Shown here: positions 11,614 to 22,013 of the stretch, in pieces
How positions within the stretch are numbered: position 1 is the stretch's first letter
How the letters are laid out: every line of letters starts with the position of its first letter
Origin: Hortaea werneckii
Taxonomy: Eukaryota; Ascomycota; Dothideomycetes; Mycosphaerellales; Teratosphaeriaceae
Direction of reading: 5' to 3'
Length of the DNA stretch: 64,000 bases
Assembly: GCA_037044905.1 (NCBI GenBank)
Contig: JBAOKB010000159.1
Coordinates: 806,001-870,000 of the forward strand
Program-made: the position numbers and the translations under genes
Notes under the pieces: model-generated
Seen by the model: the letters and a program-made list of their open reading frames with translations, nothing else
Told to the model about the DNA's origin: nothing
Database searches by the model: none

Positions 11614-13601
11614 ATGGCGCAGAAAAGAAAAGCGCAAGAGGCGTTTGGCAAAAGCAATGGTATCGATTCCAACAATCCTTGTTATCGCATATTTTACTAA
11701 CATTGGCAGCTCAACTCAGCGCTTTTGCCGTTGCACGCCTCGCAAAGCAGAGCAAAGCGGCGCCCTCCCAAGCAAGCCCACCTCCTTTGGCCACGGCCAT
11801 AGGAGACGAGGCCTACAGCAATCATGCGGACGAACATGTGGATGGAGGGAGCGAGTGTGACTATGACCATGCCATCGAAAATGTGCAAGGCAATGTCCGA
11901 TCACCAAAGGCAAGCTCGAACATGGTTCTATCCGCTTTTGACCGGACAGCCAATAATCCTGACCGCAAAGACGGATCTGTGACTGTCACCATCCATAACA
12001 GCCAATACGTAACTTGTATCGGCGAGTATGATCTGCAAGTACTGCAAGGCTTGGTGACAATCTATGGAGCGGTTGTGCACCCAGGCTCTGGTCTACAGAA
12101 AGTATACGCTCCAAGCACTCACGCCCTACCCTCAATCACGGCACGGCGGGACAACACGGTTATCTGTGTCTCGAACGTAAAGTCATCTATGCGAAAGCTT
12201 GACAACCTGTCCCCCAATTTCCGAAACATTTGGGCTGCAGCTCCGAACACCAGCCAGACATTTGCGCTCTTAGAGACAGCTGCAGATGACGAGTCGCAAC
12301 GAATCCTCACTCAGCTTGAGGTCGACAAGATTTTGCAAAATGTACTCACAAGGCTTACGGTAGATGCAGAGGTACGAGGCTCAAGAGTTATGGCCATTGG
12401 TGCCAAATCCTCCGGCAAGTCAACCTTTAATCGTCTTCTCTGCAACTCCATCCTCAGCAAACCCTCCGTCAAGAAACTTCTGTATCTTGACCTGGATCCT
12501 GGCCAGCCGGAATTTACTCCACCAGGTCAGATTTCGCTTGTGGAGGTGTCATGTAACATCTTTGGCCCATCTTTTACGCACGCAGCTTCAAGCTCCTCGC
12601 AAGCTATCGACTGTTGCGCTCGCATACGCTTGCGGCAACGACTTTCAAAGACGATCCAGCTCATTACATGGCATGCGCACAAGACTTGATCAACCACGCA
12701 AGCCACGCCTGCCGCTAGTGATTAATTCATGCGGCTGGGTAAGCGGGTTGGGAGCGAATGTGCTTGCTGATGTTGTTTCTGCAAGTGGGCTTTCAGATGC
12801 GGTCATCTTCGACCCCGTGGAAGAGCCCTTCGTGGAGTGGCTACAGGGACAGCCGTCGAAGATGGCTGTGCAGCGCCTATCTCGTCAGGCTTCAAGACCA
12901 TCTCCCAGAACGCCGGCAGAGATAAGGGCTATGCAAAATATGGCGTATTTCCATCAAAGAGAGAGTAGGAATTCCGGCGACTGTAGCTGGTCTGGAAAGC
13001 CCATCTCTAGCCTCAGGCCTTGGACTATCTCTTATGGCGGACCGACAGCAGATATAATTGCTGTCCTGTCGTGCGGCCAAGTGCCTAGCCCTGCGTTCTT
13101 TGCCGAGGTGCTCGATGGCTCTGTAGTTGCGGTTGTTACCGTAGACGCGCAGCACATGGACGAGGCGTTCGGGACTGACAGTTACGCCGATTTCAACGGC
13201 GATGCGCCTTCACTGGATGGGATCATCAGTAGGACTACAGAGGAGCTGCCGTACATACGCACAGATGCTCAAGGGATCACTCATCCACTTCATCCACGAT
13301 ACAGCGAGTGCGTAGGCCTAGCCGTGGTCCGCGCAATTGACACCAAAAGCAAACAACTTCATTTGATTACCCCCTTGCCTGACGAGAAAGTGAAGGCTCT
13401 TGCAGACAAAAGGTCGTCCTCGTTCGCGGTAGCTTCGATGCACCAGAATGGGCATATCTAGAAGACTTGTACTTCGGCTCTGACGACAGCTTTGATAACG
13501 ATGAACGGCCTTGGGTAAGCAAAAAGGAGCCTGCTGGCATCGAAGGGGCTGTATGGCGACTCAGGCATCCGCCAATGGCAAATGCTGCGAACGCCAGATA
13601 G
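11614..13601 (+). CDS. GRC3: Polynucleotide 5'-hydroxyl kinase GRC3
   Basis: GRC3 phosphorylates RNA 5'-hydroxyl ends, works with Las1 on ITS2 of pre-rRNA and is needed for Pol I termination. The Walker A motif is GAKSSGKST, followed by LYLDLDPGQPEFTPPGQISL, the Clp1/Grc3 signature, and LPLVINSCGWVSGLG. The first exon encodes MAQKRKAQEAFGKSN. A 50-nt intron (11660-11709) has a TACTAAC branch site. Three frame breaks, near 12587, 12700 and 13410, each fit one lost base. Between the first two, a third frame gives HTLAATTFKDDPAHYMACA, the expected linker to the second conserved block. After the third break the end reads VLVRGSFDAPEWAYLEDLYF and stops at 13599-13601. With three bases restored the gene is 647 codons. 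The family call is firm. Confidence 0.92.
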
Positions 13602-13852
13602 GGTCGTATAATAAATTTACATTTCTCATAAACAAGGACGCTGGTTATAATTACTTCAACCTTTACACAAAGGATTCAAGTGGCAATTGGCAATGGACAT
13701 TCCTAACTACGGCCCTAAAGAATTTCTGGTTCCTTCAATTTCGCACAAAGCGGCTCTGGCATTTGATTGCTCAAGTTCCCAAGCGGACTTCAAAGCACAG
13801 GAGCCTGATGCCATGGAGCCACGAGACCTTGTTGCCTGGAGTAAGCTCTGGC

Positions 13853-15031
13853 TTAAGCTTGCAGCCTCCTTTCTCGAAGTTTTTGGTAATACGGCATCGA
13901 CAACTCGACCTTCGTCTTCATCCGACCTCCGACCTCTTGGCCAAATTCAGCTTCCCATTTCTTACATTCCTCTTCAACATTCAAGTTTGCAGAGTCCTTG
14001 CCTGATACTATACCTTTGCTGTTAATCAGCGTGCTCTTAAAGCGGTTTGCCAAGGGATTCTCAGGAGCCTCCTCATGCTCCCACTCCCACATGATCTGTC
14101 GAGGTCGTGTTAGCAAGATTGTTTTCTTCATACGTGTGACCTGTCTTACCTGATCTGGATTCATGCCACACATCTCACACAGCTTTCGAATGACAGCTGG
14201 CTGTTTCATCACATCGTCTCCATCCACCACTATGGGCGTGATGCTTTGACTGCAGTACCATTCGTACAGCTGCCAGGTCCATCGGAGATCCATGAAGCAG
14301 TTGAAGTGAGCCGAGTCAAGATTTATCTTACAGTCGTTTTGGGCGCGATAGAAAGATGGTATCATGAGCGCCGGGTTTCGGATCAGGATTACCGGGAGGA
14401 CCGAAGTCAGAAAGTCGTCGGGCAAGCAGAGGTGACTTGTCGATTTAGAGGGAGTTTCTTGGCCTGGATACCGCACGACGAGGTTCGGACCTTCGTCATC
14501 TGGGTAGGCGGCCTTGAACAGGTTGATAGGGTCCACCATGAGGTCGATGTGTTCCTTGTGGAAAGTCGCACGCCCTTCCTGCTTGTGCTTCTCGATCGTT
14601 TCAACGAGCTTCTCGAAACAGGCTTGGTAGGCGTCCATGTGCTTTTGCCATTCTTCGGGCGCCGCGTCTTTGGCTCGGCCATTGTTCAGCAGCTGGAAGA
14701 GCATGTTAAAGGAGGCGTCGAAGAAAATGTAGCCCGAATGTTCAAATGCATCTTGCTTGGAAAGGAGTTTTTGTAGTAGATTGGATGCTGTTCGAGGGTT
14801 TGTAAACAGCATAACCGGCTTGTGTGCCTTCGCAGTGCCATTCGCAGCGCCATTTGTGGTGCCAGTGGCTATATCCTTCGTCTTCTCACTCTGGCCACGG
14901 ATGGCGTCTGACAAACCCTTGGTGAAGTCCTGTGCCAACAAGTCAGATGCAACTGCCCCTTACAGTACTTGCACGTGTGCGGATCTCTGTAATTGGCCAA
15001 GTTTGTCGGTGGCGTGATAGCTTACTGGCAT
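13853..15031 (-). CDS. Sulfotransferase-like P-loop protein
   Basis: A P-loop-like loop FTNPRTASNLL near residue 46, a second conserved block VILIRNPALMIPSFYRA and a WEWE motif place this in a fungal family related to sulfotransferases (PAPS-dependent transfer of sulfate). No substrate can be named. The model has three exons. A tiny first exon encodes only Met-Pro (15026-15031). The introns are 14930-15025 and 14096-14149, the latter with GTAAGA, a GCTAAC branch site and CAG. The splice products keep frame and give 343 codons with no break, which supports the small first exon. The alternative is a start further downstream at the Met just before the P-loop. It is the only gene in the first 21 kb without a frame break. 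Confidence 0.72.
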
Positions 15032-16821
15032 GTCGGTATTGCAGACATCTTTCAAATCCTCCGATAACAACCTCACGTCTTCCGTTCTCCAAATCCGTTT
15101 CTCTTTCTCTCTTAGGTACGATTGAAACTTCTAGCACGGTTAGGCGTAGCCTATGTCAGCAGGAGAAACGAGTAAAATGCCGTCTTCTTAAAACGAAACA
15201 CTCGGTTTTCGGGAGTTCAGAACATCCGTGATAACGGTCACAAAGAGTGTCAAGAAACTGCAGTGGAAAGCTCCACTGGCAACTAGTCGCCCCCCGTCAT
15301 ACACTGACGCCGGTCAGCTGCCCGAAAGGTATGATTGCCGTTGAGGATCGTCGCCTGCAGGTTTCCTCCCTAGCGGCGGGGCCAGAGAAATCCACCCTGG
15401 CTTTTCGGGTTTTGGGAATAAAGGATTCCGTTGCCTGCCACTTTGTGAATCTTTGCGACTACGGTAATCAAGTTTTCGTATTAAAGGAGCATAGGTGCTG
15501 TACGGAGCCGGGGTGACGAAGCCCCGGCTTAGAAGATCAGGTAGATTCCATCCTGCAGTTCTATCAACGAATATCGTGCAATGACAGTCCCAGTGCAAAA
15601 GCCGGCCTCTCCATCTGCCCCTGTGTAGGTTCACTTAGAAGTTAAAGTAGATGATCCAATTTTCATTGCAAAAGGGCTCACGCTCGGTTTTGCGAACACA
15701 GAAACAGGGCAATCACCGTGAGCCGTGCCAGCGGTCATCAGCAGAATGGTGCCTTTTCGAATGATACAGACTGCCTCACCCCCTTTGAGAATCATCATTG
15801 ACTTGCGGCAGTGCTGACTTCTAAAACTTAAAACGGCTGGAAACTAAGCCTTTCACGAGATACATAGGCCTGCAAGCGATATATCTTGGGTGAGGTGTCA
15901 ATGGCCAGCATGCTAGGATCACAGTGCATAAAAGAGGTTTGAAAAGATATCCTTAATTCATTTACTCCGTGATTCGCAACATTTCACCTGGCTTTCTACC
16001 CGATACCTAGGTACTTTTATTTATATTTATGTAAAGGGCGGCTGCGCTATCGCCTCTACAAAAGCCATCAAAAGCCCGGAACCTTGTACTCATTGTGCCT
16101 AAATGCACTTGTGATCCAGTTCAAAGATCGTCCCATAACCAACTTCCTGCGGTCGTTTCTTCAGTAAAGGTCCAACAGGCTAGGGATACGAGGCCAGGCA
16201 GATTTTCTGTCCGTAGATGCCCTTTGTATCGGAATGTCGGCAAAGCTCAATGTCGCCGTCTCGCAATTCGACCCTGTATTGTGACATCTTTGAGTGTATT
16301 GGTTCGGGCATGGGCCATCAATGAGATGGAAACAGGCCATAAAAAGCGCTGTAATTACGCTTTTGCAAGGTGCTGAATAGCCGCAGCCGACAAACGACAA
16401 TTACAATCTTTGCCAACTAGGGAAGACCAGACGGATACCCAGGCGTCCCCTTGCCAGTCTGTGCAAAGCGTTTTAGCTATCACGGGACTTATTCAGTCCA
16501 ATTGACATCGAAATGTTTGTATCGTGAGCGGAGAGGCTTTCGTGCCTCGCTCTGTGACTCGAAGAAGGGCGAGGCCTATCGGAAGTAGAGAAAATTGTCT
16601 GTCGTCCTGTTCAAAGAGTGTCGCAGCCTCCCTTCAAGCTGAATAACTGATATACATGCCTTCCTCCAAGATTTGGCAGGCGATTGGAATTCCGTCGTCG
16701 GTGTTTCATGTTGGATGGTGCCATTGCTTGTGCATGCATTTCCCAATGAGGCGCACGTAGCATGGAGGCGAAAATCCAGGCTGGTCCAGAGGCAAGCGCA
16801 ATAGCAGTAGCGCTGCTTGAA
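15032..16821. other. Intergenic 1.8 kb
   Basis: I see no gene. The stretch around 15950-16040 is A/T-rich. It contains the upstream region of the sulfotransferase-like gene and the downstream region of TMA16. Confidence 0.5.
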
Positions 16822-17364
16822 TTACGAAGCTCCTCTTGGTGGAAACTGACTCTCGTGCACGCCTCCCTGAGCGTCCACTCTGACGAATCGAAGTACATGC
16901 CCAGTCCAGCCCAGTCTCCCTTCCAGCCGTCCAGCTTTACCAGGGTCTCCTCGTCCTGTAGGTTGGGCAGCCAGAAACCACTTTCAAATTCCTTTCTCTC
17001 CATCTCACGGGTCTGCTCCAACACCGTCTGTCTAGTGCTGGGCGGTCTTCCCGGCCTTCTCTCGGCCTTGATCTGGGCCAGCTCACCCTCATCTCGCGAG
17101 AGGTACTCCTGGATCAAGGTCTGAATTTGCTCCACGTCCATGGGGTGAAGAGTGTCAGGGAGACGGTCTTGGAAGAAAGCAATACGCTCAAGCCATTGTC
17201 TGTTAGCCTTCTCCCGCACTGCCGTTATCCTCGCCACTCGTTCATCTCTTGGCGCCGGCTTTTTGCATGCGCAGTGAATCGCGGCTCTTCTCATGCAGCG
17301 CAGTGCTCCGTTGACCTTTCTTCTTGGTCACCTGCTTCTGCACTTTTGCCAACTTGGAAGGCAT
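16822..17364 (-). CDS. TMA16: Translation machinery-associated protein 16 (60S pre-ribosome factor)
   Basis: TMA16 binds pre-60S ribosomal particles. Conserved parts are a start MPSKLAKVQKQVTKKKGQR, the helix DERVARITAVREKANRQWLE, RRPGRPPSTRQ, FESGFWLPNLQDEE and the C-terminal FVRVDAQGGVHESQFPPRG with its stop at 16822-16824. Two frame breaks are seen, near 17250 (one extra base or two lost) and near 16897 (one lost). With both counted the length is 181 codons, normal for the family. If the second break is ignored, the frame runs on into unrelated sequence, so the short C-terminus in the third frame is the convincing one. It is divergent from EXO1. Confidence 0.88.
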
Positions 17365-17693
17365 ATTGCTGGCGTGTGAAGAAGTTTCAATCTATTGAAT
17401 TTACCAGTTACAACGTAGACGGACGAGAGACTCAATTTTGCGAAGATCAATATCCGGCTGGCCCGAGCTTCAACGGCCCGAGCGACGCGTCCACCGTTCG
17501 CGTTCTCGCGGATTGGCAGCTACGCCCTTCACATCAAGGTCCAGTTCCATGGACGGAAGACCTTTGTAAGTGTAGACGTCGCGGTTCAGATCCGATGATT
17601 AGTCACGCTGGAAGGAATGACCATGGAATGATCTCGTTGCAGACGTGACATATGCCACAGAAGAGGCATTAGCCTCGTCACCTTGATATCACA
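17365..17693 (+). promoter_or_regulatory. Shared TMA16/EXO1 promoter region with an MCB-type box
   Basis: The 329 bases between the divergent starts carry an exact ACGCGT at 17485-17490, followed closely by TTCGCG. ACGCGT is the MBF (MCB) site that drives G1/S genes in yeasts. Its use here is inferred. Confidence 0.5.
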
Positions 17694-19900
17694 ATGGGCA
17701 TTCAAGGTATTACACTGGACACACTCTGCCAGCAATGTTTATGCATCTAACCCTCTCCAGGCCTTCTTCCGCTGCTGAAGAGCATACACAAGCCCACCCA
17801 TCTACGGAACTTTGCAGGACAGACACTTGGAGTCGATGCTTATGGCTGGCTACACCGCGGTACCGTCTCTTGCGCGATCGAGCTCGCCCAAGGGAAGCCG
17901 ACAAGGAAACACATCGAGTTTACGCTCAGCCGAGTGAGGATGCTTATGCACTTCGGCGTGAAGCCCTATTTGGTCTTTGACGGCGACTACCTCCCTAGCA
18001 AGGCGTCCACGGAGAGAGAGCGAGCAACAAGACGGAAGGAAAGCAAGAAGATGGGCCTCGAGCTTTTGCGGATGGGCAGGGTGTCTCAGGCACATCTGGA
18101 GCTCCAGAAATCGGTTGACGTGACGCCGCTCATGGCCAAAGAACTGATCGAGGAACTGAAGCGAATGGATGTGCCTTACATTGTAGCACCGTACGAGGCA
18201 GACAGTCAAATGGCTTACCTTGAGGCATCCGGTGTTATTGATGGATCATAAGCGAGGACTCTGATTTGCTGGTCTTTGGCGCAAAATGCTTGCTCACCAA
18301 GCTCGATCAGTTCGGGGAGTGTGTGATGATCAATCGCACAGACTTCACAGCCTGTCGTGAAATCAGTTTGGTTGGATGGACAGACCGTGAGTTTCGGATG
18401 ATGGGCATGCTGAGCGGATGCGACTATCTTGCAGGTATCGAAAAGATGGGATTAAAGACTGCCTACCGCCTGGTGAGAAAGCACAAGAGCCTGGACCGGA
18501 TCGTGCGAGCAGTGCAATTCGACGGCAAGATGAAGGTCCCTCCTGGCTACATCGAAGCCTTCACGTCTGCTGAACGAACCTTTCTGTATCAATGGGTCTT
18601 CTGTCCACTTGCCATGCGCGTGGTCAATCTCAACAAGGTGCCTGCAGAGCTCGACATTGCCGACATGCCATACATTGGCACGGCCAGCGACGCCGATGAG
18701 GCCACTGCCGTAGCCTATGGCGATCTGGACCCCAACACCAAGGAGCGTCTCGTTCTACCGGAGCGACATGCTCAAGCTCAGGTGCGGACACGAGTGGTGC
18801 AGACACCAGACGGGAAAGAAGGTCGGTCGATCTCTGAGTTTTTCAAGCCCAGACGTACGCCGCTCGCTGAGCTCGACCCAAACTCGTTCACTCCTTCGCC
18901 GAGTCAGCAGCGGTTGCTGGAGGGCCAACGCACTACTTCCTGGTCCGCTTCACAAGTGGAGCCGTCGCGCGGACCAGCTCTACGTCGCGTATCTTCGATG
19001 GCGGCACCGTCCTCAGCTCCTCAAGCAGCAAGAAGGACCGTCAGTGAGCAGACGCCTGCGAGGCAGCACACTTCGCCTAAGCGACAGCGCTTGTGCTCCG
19101 AAGGCATGTTGGCCAGCTCGATGAATGGTAGTGTTGGCCTACAAAGTGCCACGAGCCGCTTCTTTGCGAAGCATACTGCGCAGGCGAGTCCTTCGCTGCG
19201 AAAAGCGTCGAAGTCAAGGCTTAGTGAGAGTTTCGAACTCTACTCCGATGATTCCGTCGTAGAAGGTGCCACGTCTATCGCTGCTGAGGGTCCGGCCGCG
19301 TCGTCACCCAAGAAAAGAAAGAAACTTGCTATCTTCACGGACGATCGGCTGTCAAAAAATGATGACCCGGACGCCTCCCAAAATGCGACTTCCACGATGG
19401 AAAGCCAGGACTCCAACGGCAGCCCGCAGGAAACTGAGACGCCTGCTACCAGCTTCGAATCAGTTTTCAGTGCCGGCTTGAATGCTAGCTTTGCCGAAAT
19501 GAAACAGAAGTGGGCATTCAAGCCCGCCATACCAAAGTCTGCTATGGGTGAATCCAAAACTGCAACACAGCCACTGAAACATCACAACTCGCCGGCCCAA
19601 GATCCTTTCTTAGACACTCGAGGGAGTCACTCTAAGGATGAACCCCCTGCCGCCAATGACGCAGAAGTGGTCGAGGTGCCGACCTCATCTCCCATCCTTG
19701 CTCCGGCAGATGCGAAGGCAGGCGAAGGTATCAAGGGCGAGGAGAGTCTAGCCACCGAGCAGCGGCAGACAACACCAGATCCTCTTCTAAACATCAAAGG
19801 CAGCGAAGATCTATTAGTGCCGAACAGTCCAGGTAGCGAAAGTGACGAGAGGAAAACTAGGCCGACGTTGAATCTTGGGCGCTTTGCTTTTGCCGGGTGA
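17694..19900 (+). CDS. EXO1: Exonuclease 1 (XPG/FEN family), DNA repair
   Basis: EXO1 is a 5'-3' exonuclease for mismatch repair, end resection and recombination. The first exon encodes MGIQ; a 54-nt intron (17707-17760, CTAAC branch) leads to GLLPLLKSIHKPTHL. The XPG N-region holds VDAYGWLHRG and YLVFDGDYLPSK, the I-region VPYIVAPYEADSQMAYLE and ISEDSDLLVFGAKCLLTKLD with the metal-binding acids, and the H3TH region MLSGCDYLAGIEKMGLKTA. A long Ser/Pro-rich tail follows, as in other EXO1 proteins. One frame break near 18245 fits a single lost base inside GVIDGIISEDSD, a nearly invariant site. With it restored the gene is 718 codons. Without it the protein would stop before the active site is complete. 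Confidence 0.93.
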
Positions 19901-20530
19901 TGAGGCTAATGGAAATGTTCATGGCGCGAAGCGATTGAGTTATACGGGGTCATTTGGTCCAATATGATTAGCGAGGCGTTGGAAGGGGCGTCGTTTTTTT
20001 GGGTTTTGTATCGAATTATCGCATTTTTGGGCTTTTTGGACCTTAATGAAGGACAATGCTAGGCGAGATTTGACATGTGCTTTGCTTCCTGCCCTGGACT
20101 TCTCCGGTGGTGAGCTTTTGTCTGTGCAGCATTTCTTTTTTGATATAACCATGAGTACCTCATAAAGCTTTAAGGGCACGGGTATAGCCTGAAACTTGTC
20201 GTTCTCTGCAAGGATAAATGATTAGCATGGTACCTCTTAGCACCTGAATGCGTCGGACGACCATCCTACATAGTAGTCTGGAGAGGCTGCGGCTTTCGAT
20301 CAGCTGGTGGCGTTCTCACTAAGCATGCAGTCAGCATCTCCGTGCGCATTCTGATGTGGATTGCAGATACGAGACATACTCTTGCTGGCCAGCAGAACGG
20401 CAGGCAAGGTCATACGGAATTATGAAAGACGATCGGGAAGGAGCCCTTAGCCATGCTATATAACCTCAAGACCTCGCGCCATGGCATCTTAAAGAGCGAT
20501 TTTTCCGCATGATTTGGATAGCGAAACGAG
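19901..20530. other. Intergenic between EXO1 and a tetraspanning protein gene
   Basis: No gene supported. It holds the EXO1 3' end and the promoter of the next rightward gene. Confidence 0.5.
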
Positions 20531-21498
20531 ATGGCATATTACTATAGGACGACTGGAGCGAGTGCAGCTTACGATGGTCAGGAGGAGTATGGCAGTTCAG
20601 CACAGAAAATCAAACTCGGGAGCAGCATACGCTTGGGGCCGATTCCAAACTATGAGGCCGCCTCTATCCGATCAGGCCTGGACCCCGACCACGGCCAAGA
20701 CCACTACCAACCTCTAACCCCCTACGCGATCACAATGCTAGACTCCAACAGATAGAAGCCCGCGACCGCCGCGTCAAGCTCTGGATCCGGATCCTCAAAT
20801 TCCTCGAACGCGTCCTCTCCCTCATCCTATCCATCCTAACCCTCATACCCCTCGTCATGACTCTAGTCAAATTCTTCCAAACGAAGAACATCTACTACAC
20901 CGTCGACGGGACCCAGCGGACCGCTTGGGCGGAGAATAGCATAACCTGTTACACATACCTCTACGCAGCCGTGGCGGGGCTCTCCAGCCTCTTCAACGCG
21001 GCCATCATCCTCGCGTACATCGTCGGTGTGCGGCGCGCGAACGCCGTGGAAGCCGTGGCGTCCAAGTGGGAGTACCTCGTCCAAGGGTCGCAGATTGTAG
21101 TCTGGGCGGTCAGCGCGGGCATCTATCGGTATGGTCAGAGAGCCCGTGGATGGCAAGTTTTGGGACCTCTGGGGCTGGACGTGTAGTCAGGACGCGGCTG
21201 CTTTGCAGGCTGTGGTGGATGATGTGGATTTTGAGAAGTATTGCGGCATGCAGGTAAGTAGGAGAAGAGAGCGCAACCTCCAGGATGTCTTAGTGTGTTA
21301 TGGTCGTGTTCGTGGCATGATTGGGCTGATTCCTTGGGTCCTCAGACGGCCTCCTTTAATCTAGGCATTTCGAATGTTGCGCAGGCGGTACTCGCACTTG
21401 TTCTGTATGCCTTTGCGTTCGTCCGCGTGCGGTCTAAGAAGCAAGTGCGGCGAGCCCATGCGCGGTACGATGAGGCTCGAGAGCCATTGCGATCATGA
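20531..21498 (+). CDS. Fungal four-pass membrane protein, function unknown
   Basis: The ~100-residue N-terminus is Tyr/Ser-rich (MAYYYRTTGAS) and polar. Four hydrophobic segments follow: one near LERVLSLILSILTLIPLVM, one near LYAAVAGLSSLFNAAIILAY, one near GSQIVVWAVSAGIY and one near VAQAVLALVLYAFAFVRV. Basic residues follow the last segment. An intron at 21254-21345 (GTAAGT..CAG) precedes the last segment. Two frame breaks, near 20750 (one lost) and 21135 (one extra or two lost), cancel, and the spliced length is 292 codons. The topology resembles MARVEL-type proteins, but I cannot assign a family. Confidence 0.65.
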
Positions 21499-22013
21499 AG
21501 AACTAGTTCTAGCCGCAGATCCGGGCATGACGTTATACATCTGGCTGTTGTCAACGATTCGCTTTGACTTTGTTTTGCTGCTCCGACGGAGAAGGTAGGC
21601 CAAAAATGTAGAAATTTGCCAGCGCGAGAGTTGTTCCTCGTTTCATATCAATGTCAACATTAGCTTCTAGCTCTTTCTAGGGATGTGCGCATATCCCACA
21701 ACGCTGTTTATCTTTTCTTTGGCTCTTGCTGCTGTCAGAATAACCCAATTACGAAGCTTACAGTCACGCCACTACAGTAATAAAGCATGAAAACTCCGGA
21801 ACCCCGCCGCCGTTGAACCCCTTGGTGCACCTACGCTCTAGTCCAAGAACAATGCATAAACGCCTGCGCATGCATTTCATTATTAACCATATTCCTCTCT
21901 TTTCGGCCGTCTTTTTCTTTATTATATTCTGTCATCGAGAACGCCGTTTCGAATGCTGCTGCTGCTGCTGTTGTCGCGTTTTCCTGATATGCCACAATGG
22001 ATTATGCAAGCTT
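21499..22013. other. Intergenic between converging genes
   Basis: About 500 bases between the 3' ends of the four-pass membrane gene and the metallopeptidase gene. It contains a (GCT)6 tract and no supported gene. Confidence 0.5.
21953..21971. repeat. (GCT)6 microsatellite
   Basis: Trinucleotide run of about six units just beyond the metallopeptidase stop, probably in its 3' untranslated region. Confidence 0.8.

Noticed and set aside
15247..15516. Small plus-strand frame in the gap after the sulfotransferase-like gene
   Set aside because: No motif, no splice support and a composition that does not resemble the neighbouring genes.
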